Positions 18,812-23,259 of a stretch of 23,259 nucleotides of DNA are shown one piece after another. Each line of letters starts with the position of its first letter. Position 1 is the stretch's first letter. The translations under genes were made by a program, and so were the position numbers. This DNA is from Diatrype stigma (lineage: Eukaryota; Ascomycota; Sordariomycetes; Xylariales; Diatrypaceae): the NCBI GenBank assembly GCA_022225965.2, contig JAKJXP020000205.1, positions 1 through 23,259 of the forward strand. The letters are read 5' to 3'. Below the pieces are notes generated by a model. That model saw only the letters and a program-made list of their open reading frames with translations. It was not told where the DNA came from and made no database searches.

Positions 18812-20141
18812 CTTACAAAAGGTTGATGGCGTTATGGGCTACCGTGAATACGGTATGGAAGGTGTATTTTAGGTGTGCCTGTCCTAAATTATGGGTAAAT
18901 ATTAAAGGCAACAGCGGAGATGACTATATAATATATCCAGGAGGTCACGTACTTGCCGAGTCTATAGGCTATCATAGTAACTTTTACACCGCTTATTTTC
19001 GAGTATTCATGAGTTCTGCATGCACCAGCCTGTCAGGCTATGAGCTTGCCAGGGCATGAGCTCAGGGGTAAGTTACGTCACAACCACAAATCCTTCATGC
19101 AGTATCTCATCCCATCACAGCAATCTGCAATTCAACACACCCATTTGGACTTACCGAAAACTTGAGAAAGGCAAAACAAAGAGCCTCAATATCCTACATA
19201 TGACTCATACCTCTATACCGCCCCATAACATCCTAGTTTCCCCTTTGCATCGCCTCCACCTATTTCTTACAAGCCAGCGATCTTCTCCACAGATAGGGAG
19301 TTGACTGGTAATGCAGCCTTCGTATAAATCACGTAGACCTTCATAGCAGCAGGGATTCCAGGAGGACCAAAAGGGAACACAGCTTGATGCACATGCTCAT
19401 ATAAAGAAAGCTCAGACCCATGCAACCTAGATGCAGTTATAGCTAGCCTTACATGCCGACCCCTTTTGGTCGAGTGTGCGCGTTGATTGGTTACAAACCT
19501 ATATATCGGTACATTCTATATACACGTGGAAATATCAATAGTGCTATAAGTGCCCATTGCATCCGCCATATTCAGAGTGAAGCCAAGATGAGATGATGCA
19601 TTTGCACCACAAGGCTACCAGAATAACATCGGCCATTGGACAAGCGACTTCACACTATTGCACACTATATCGAGGTTGATGCTTAGTAGAACCTATAAGC
19701 GAGTAAGGTTACAGTCAATTGTGTAGGTAACACGAACCTCGCCCGGGTAGTGAGGGTGCTTGTGCACACGAATGTAGACGGTGAGGACATTCAGTGGCAT
19801 GCAATAACAATCCCACGCATGCATCCCATCACCCAAGACCAGAATAAACAGGCGAACTGATTCGTTACCTCACCGAAAAGGAGATCTCGTGTTACATGCG
19901 TGCACAATAAGGAGCGGTGAGAACAATATGGCTATTGTACAGAATATTCAGGCACCAGATGCCATGAAGATATTACTCTGTCCGGGAACTGCGAGACCCT
20001 TGTATATACCAAACATGGACATTGAACCGGATCTCACTCTGATATATTATTCCTCTTCCTGCATTCCCAGTGATGATCTACTATACACCCCCACACTGAA
20101 ATGCCTATGTTGAAACGCCTGTAGCGTACGCCTCTCTTTCA
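18812..20141. other. Divergent intergenic region, 1.3 kb
   Basis: Lies between the OPT gene (minus) and the ankyrin gene (plus), so it must hold both promoters. No gene is supported; frames at 18823-19059, 19056-19304 and 19889-20113 have no recognisable domain. An AT-rich TATA-like stretch lies at 18925-18936. Confidence 0.6.
18925..18936 (-). promoter_or_regulatory. TATA-like element upstream of the OPT gene
   Basis: On the minus strand the sequence reads TATATTATATAG about 115-125 nt upstream of the OPT ATG at 18811. The spacing is plausible, but AT-rich matches arise easily by chance. Confidence 0.35.
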
Positions 20142-22491
20142 ATGGCGGACCCCTTTTCTTTCGTTGCTGGGGCATTTTCTCTCGTGGATTCCATTGGAAG
20201 GCTGGCAGATCAGGTCAGCACGTTGGTACAATCGATTCGAAATGCCCCTACGGAGCTGTCAGATTTCTCCAATGAACTCAATGTGGTCAAAGAAGTCCTG
20301 GCCAAAGCTGAGGCGATGTATCTCTCAACAAGACAAGAAAAGCGAGCTACTGGGGCTGATCTTGATGGTCAGTTCATCACTGTCCTTGGCCGGGCAAAGC
20401 TATGCTTGAATGAGATCGACCTGTTTATGAAACCACTTTGGACTGTAGATAGTCAAAGTGGGAGGCCTTCATTGAACAGAACCATCTGGGCCCGCCAGAA
20501 GAAGAAGATGAACGAACTCCTCAGGAGTCTCGGAAACATTCGAAGAGACCTCCATCTTATCTGGGATATGGATGCCACGTATTTTATCTCGCCCTAATAT
20601 TCACATATCCTACACAGTCTAACGTGGTTTTAGTTTGACGTCCTTTTCTTACGCGGCCAACATAACGAGAAAGTTAGAAGTCCTCCACGAAGAGACATCC
20701 TATCACCACCAGGCATCGCAAAACAACCTCGCTCGAATCCTCGCCCGTGTCTCGGAGCTTCCGAACGCCGGTCAGTGTACCAATATGCTACCTGACATCA
20801 AGAATGCAAGTGATATAATCAATCCAAGGGGTCCGGATATGTCATCTTCAACGCAAGAACTCTTCAGTCAAAGGATACCGGGGTCGAACACGTCGATTGC
20901 GACTCGGATCCAACTTGAAGTCCGTACCTGCGATCCCAGCGTAGGACCTTGCCAATGCATTTGCCACATACGATCTGCCTGGAGAGTTTCATCCCCTTTC
21001 CATACTCTTGGATCATTTTCTGTAAAATTCACTGGTGTGCAGCTCTTGAAGCCGCCATGCGATGTGGGGTCTTGCAAACCTGGCGTACGTAAGTCCATAA
21101 TGGGCACGTATACGTTTCCATCGTGGTTTCTGAGCCGAGCTATTCATTTCATGGCCAACAACACCTGTGTGACACCATCGTTCGGTCTTTTTGTCCAGAC
21201 ACGGGTGCCTGAGTTTGGACAAAATAATATCCATATTTGCGCGGCGCAAGGTAATATTGAAGTGGTCAAGACCATGTTGATAAAGAGGCAGGGGACGCCT
21301 AACGACGCAGAAACAAGCCTCGGCAAGACCGCGTTTCACGTAAGTCTCGTTTGGCTCTACTAGTATGTCCACCATGCTAACAGTTCCAAGACGGCTATCA
21401 GAAATGGATTGCCTGAAGTTGCAAAACTGCTTTGGAGCGCAGGCGCAGATGTAGATCTTATAGACAACGAGGGAATGTAAGATATTCGCTCTACCCCTTT
21501 TTGTCAGTATTAACTTGAGGACATTAGGACGCCCATCCAAGAAGCAGGCTGGCAAATTCTGACGCGGACGAATAGCCAAGCTCACAGGGATGCGCTGCAA
21601 TCAATGTTTGATACAACTATGTGGTCCGAGGCGCTGGAGCTGTCGCTTTTGCACAAGGCAGTAGTGAATCTCCTTCCTGGCGTCAACTTGGAAGAATTCA
21701 TCAGGGTGCACAAGAGCCTGCTAAACGTTCAAGACGCAACTCTTCGCACACCGCTTCACTGGGCCGCCGAGACGGCCGACGAAAATGCGCTCGACGCTCT
21801 ACTTGTGCACCACGCCGATACATCGATTCGAGATTGCTTTGGCGACACACCGCTGATGAAAGCTGTCAAGAAGGGCTCTATGAACTGCATCAAGAAGTTA
21901 TTGGTAGCACGGGCAGACCCAACGGTAACCAACAACCTGCGTGAAACGACTTTGCACCTAGCTTCCCGGCACTCGGTGGAGATGATCGATCTGTTACGGT
22001 CAATGGGTGTGCCGTTTTCACCGTCGATCCAGAATCTCACGCCTCTAGACTGGGCCGCTATTACGAATAACGTCGAGGTCGGGAGGCACTTGATCAGTCT
22101 TGGCGTCGATGTGAATTTCCCGGACGGGAGGGGACATACTACCATCTTCCACGCCACTATCTGCTGGGGCCAGGAATTCGCTCGCATGTTGCTAGGCCTG
22201 CCGCAGTTGGATCTTTCGGTGCTCAATCACGATGGCGAAACAGTGCTGCACGTGCTTGCTAGGCACGGCGATATACGCGGGGCTTGCGCGTTCCTTGATG
22301 CTGAGATACATGGCTTGGATCCAGACGTCGTCAGCTCTAAAGGCGAAACGGCGTCAGAAGTCTTCGAGGTGCGACTGATGCCCCCGGTGGGGTTTGATGC
22401 TATTTTCCAGAGGCTCGTCGTAAAGCTGCGCGATAACTTTCACTCTAGGAGTATCATGGAGGATATATTTTTTTATACTAAAGAGAAGTAA
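20142..22491 (+). CDS. Ankyrin-repeat protein with PigL_N/NLR-like N-terminal helical domain
   Basis: Four exons: 20142-20578, 20634-21339, 21391-21476 and 21528-22491, giving 730 residues. Introns of 51-55 nt have donors GTATTT, GTAAGT and GTAAGA, and branch-like TCTAAC and GCTAAC in the first two. Residues 1-145 (MADPFSFVAGAFSLVDSIG...) resemble the helical PigL_N-type domain (PF17111) found at the head of fungal NLR-like and ankyrin proteins. Residues about 245-310 hold a conserved fungal block: CDPSVGPCQCICH (Cys 245, 252, 254, 256, His 257), TGVQLLKPPCDVGSC, then TYTFPSWFLSRAI. From about 346 ankyrin repeats follow, including NIHICAAQGNIEVVKTML, TPLHWAAETADENALDALL, TPLMKAVKKGSMNCIKKLL and TPLDWAAITNNVEVGRHLI. 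No NACHT or NB-ARC motif lies between head and repeats. Function is unknown; a scaffold or signalling role is inferred. The stop at 22489-22491 sits inside a GTAAGT donor, so the protein may be longer. Confidence 0.87.
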
Positions 22492-22765
22492 GTTCCCTAT
22501 GCCTCCTCGCGGGGGGGTTCTTTTCTTTTCTTTTCTTTTCTTTCTTTCTTTTTCTTTCCTGATCTCGCCTGCAAGTACCAAATATGAGGCATCGTTAATT
22601 AGGTACATGGACAGCCATATGATTTACATGATGAAGTATGTATCGAGCTATGTCCAAGCTGGTATGGCCCCGGATATAAGGATTGTCTTATCACCACGTG
22701 ATACTCCTCTAAACCCCCCTATCACGTACGCCGTAATACAGCAGCACGCCGCAACACATGATTGA
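22488..22765 (+). other. Candidate fourth intron and fifth exon of the ankyrin gene
   Basis: GTAAGT at 22488-22493 overlaps the TAA stop. A pyrimidine tract (22518-22560) leads to GCAAG ending at 22575. Splicing 22488-22575 out would join in frame to 22576-22765, which stays open for 63 codons and ends at TGA. The extension reads TKYEASLIRYMDSHMIYMMK, then YVSSYVQAGMAPDI, then SPRDTPLNPPITYAVIQQ. The result would be 792 residues. AAG acceptors are less common than CAG/TAG, so the intron is only a candidate. Confidence 0.45.
22518..22560. repeat. Pyrimidine microsatellite (CTTTT/CTTT units)
   Basis: Irregular tandem TTTTC and TTTC units. If the candidate last intron of the ankyrin gene is real, this is its polypyrimidine tract. 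Confidence 0.85.
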
Positions 22766-22957
22766 TGTACACTGGTCTGACTGGTGTACGCCAGGGTGGA
22801 AGTGGTGGAGTTGGTTAAACCCTTGGTATCATATTGAGTTTAGAGATATAAAGAGTTGTGCTGATCGGTTGGTGACAATAGTGGCTGGTATGGCTGGGGC
22901 GAGGATGCACCAAACGTCAGACATATAGTCCGCCCTAAGAATCAAATTAATAACGAT

Positions 22958-23053
22958 TGCCGATTGGCCCAGTGGTAAAGGCGTCCGACTGTTACTTTCT
23001 CTTCAACTTTAGAAGTACATCGGAAGATCGTGAGTTCGACCCTCACATTGGCA
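22958..23053 (+). tRNA. tRNA-Asn (anticodon GTT) with 24-nt intron
   Basis: The acceptor stem pairs TGCCGAT (22958-22964) with ATTGGCA (23047-23053), one G-T pair. The D arm is GCCC-AGTGGTAAA-GGC(G). The anticodon stem TCCGA (22984-22988) pairs with TCGGA (23020-23024). The loop reads C-T-GTT-A-A once 22995-23018 is removed, placing the intron after position 37, the standard eukaryotic site; the anticodon is 22991-22993. The variable loop is AGATC, and the T arm GTGAG-TTCGACC-CTCAC. The A box (TGGCCCAGTGG) and B box (GAGTTCGACCC) are both good. The gene should be functional; CCA is not encoded, as expected in eukaryotes. Confidence 0.97.
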
Positions 23054-23063
23054 GCGAAATTTC

Positions 23064-23068
23064 TTTTT
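23064..23068 (+). terminator. Pol III terminator of the tRNA-Asn gene
   Basis: TTTTT begins 11 nt after the tRNA 3' end, in the context AAATTTCTTTTTGTG; a second T7 run follows at about 23084-23090. Confidence 0.8.
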
Positions 23069-23142
23069 GTGGGATATGCAGAGTTTTTTTGTGCCACCTT
23101 GAACTTGTATTCCAGCTAAGCTAACACTATACCTGAACTAAC

Positions 23143-23259
23143 TACAGTAAAACCTGGCTATAACGAATACGTTCTATAGCGAATTCTCTCTATAGCGAAT
23201 TCAAACCGGGAACACACTGTTTTTCCCATACAATTAACGAATTTTCTCCGTACTACGAA
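23143..23259. mobile_element. Terminus of a pogo/Tigger-like (Tc1-mariner) DNA transposon, cut by the window end
   Basis: TA at 23143-23144 is followed by CAGTAAAACCTGGCTATAAC, a close match to the CAGTAAAACCTCxxTATAACGAA-type termini common in pogo/Tigger-like elements. The unit CTATARCGAATWC repeats at 23158, 23174 and 23190 with an exact 16-nt period. Further CGAA-containing variants lie at 23238 and 23256. Such subterminal repeats are often transposase-binding sites. The rest of the element, including any transposase and the other end, lies outside the window. Confidence 0.7.

Noticed and set aside
19889..20113. 74-codon frame before the ankyrin gene
   Set aside because: No domain, and it lies where the ankyrin promoter and 5' UTR must be.
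10368..22765. A secondary-metabolite or other gene cluster
   Set aside because: No synthase, tailoring enzyme set or pathway regulator is present. A PigL_N-like domain name comes from a pigment cluster protein but is widespread in unrelated fungal proteins.

Overview
The window looks like nuclear DNA of a filamentous ascomycete (Pezizomycotina, probably Sordariomycetes). Genes carry short introns of about 50-290 nt with GTRNGT donors, CTAAC/CTRAC-like branch sites and YAG/AAG acceptors. Protein families are typical of these fungi: an OPT transporter, a fungal 6PGDH-like/DUF1932 protein, an SLC35C2-like transporter, and an ankyrin protein with a PigL_N-like head. An AT-rich transposon relic shows the G:C to A:T decay expected from repeat-induced point mutation (RIP). 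The tRNA-Asn has a eukaryotic intron after position 37. No prokaryotic or viral gene was seen.

Layout. 1-2243: a C37 homopolymer, a small GTTGCG-rich inverted repeat, then a complete but dead 1.94 kb Fot1/pogo-type transposon (TA target duplication, terminal inverted repeats, minus-strand transposase relic). 2244-4300: no convincing gene, but a 111-nt ungapped imperfect inverted repeat forms a long hairpin. 4413-5539: a secreted Thr/Ser-rich protein ending in a truncated PL3 pectate-lyase domain, with out-of-frame remains of the rest of the lyase to about 5720. 5720-10367: a 4.6 kb gene-poor stretch full of micro- and minisatellites, containing a 914-bp element with 45-bp terminal inverted repeats (7879-8792) that has not been matched to a named family and holds a minisatellite and a tRNA-like sequence.

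10368-12586: SLC35C2-like transporter, three exons. 14007-15630: 6-phosphogluconate-dehydrogenase-like (DUF1932) protein, three exons. 16033-18811 (minus): oligopeptide transporter, two exons, convergent with the previous gene; a 66-codon start-less protein-like frame lies between them. 20142-22491, or to 22765 if a candidate last intron is used: ankyrin-repeat protein with a cysteine/histidine-rich segment. 22958-23053: intron-containing tRNA-Asn(GTT). From 23143 the window runs into the end of another TA-inserted transposon, cut by the window edge.

The genes do not form an evident pathway or cluster: two are membrane transporters, one a probable oxidoreductase, one a scaffold or receptor-like protein and one a decayed wall-degrading enzyme. 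The most unusual material is in the repeats: the 7879-8792 element, the RIP-killed Fot1 relic, the 2598-2887 hairpin and the broken lyase.
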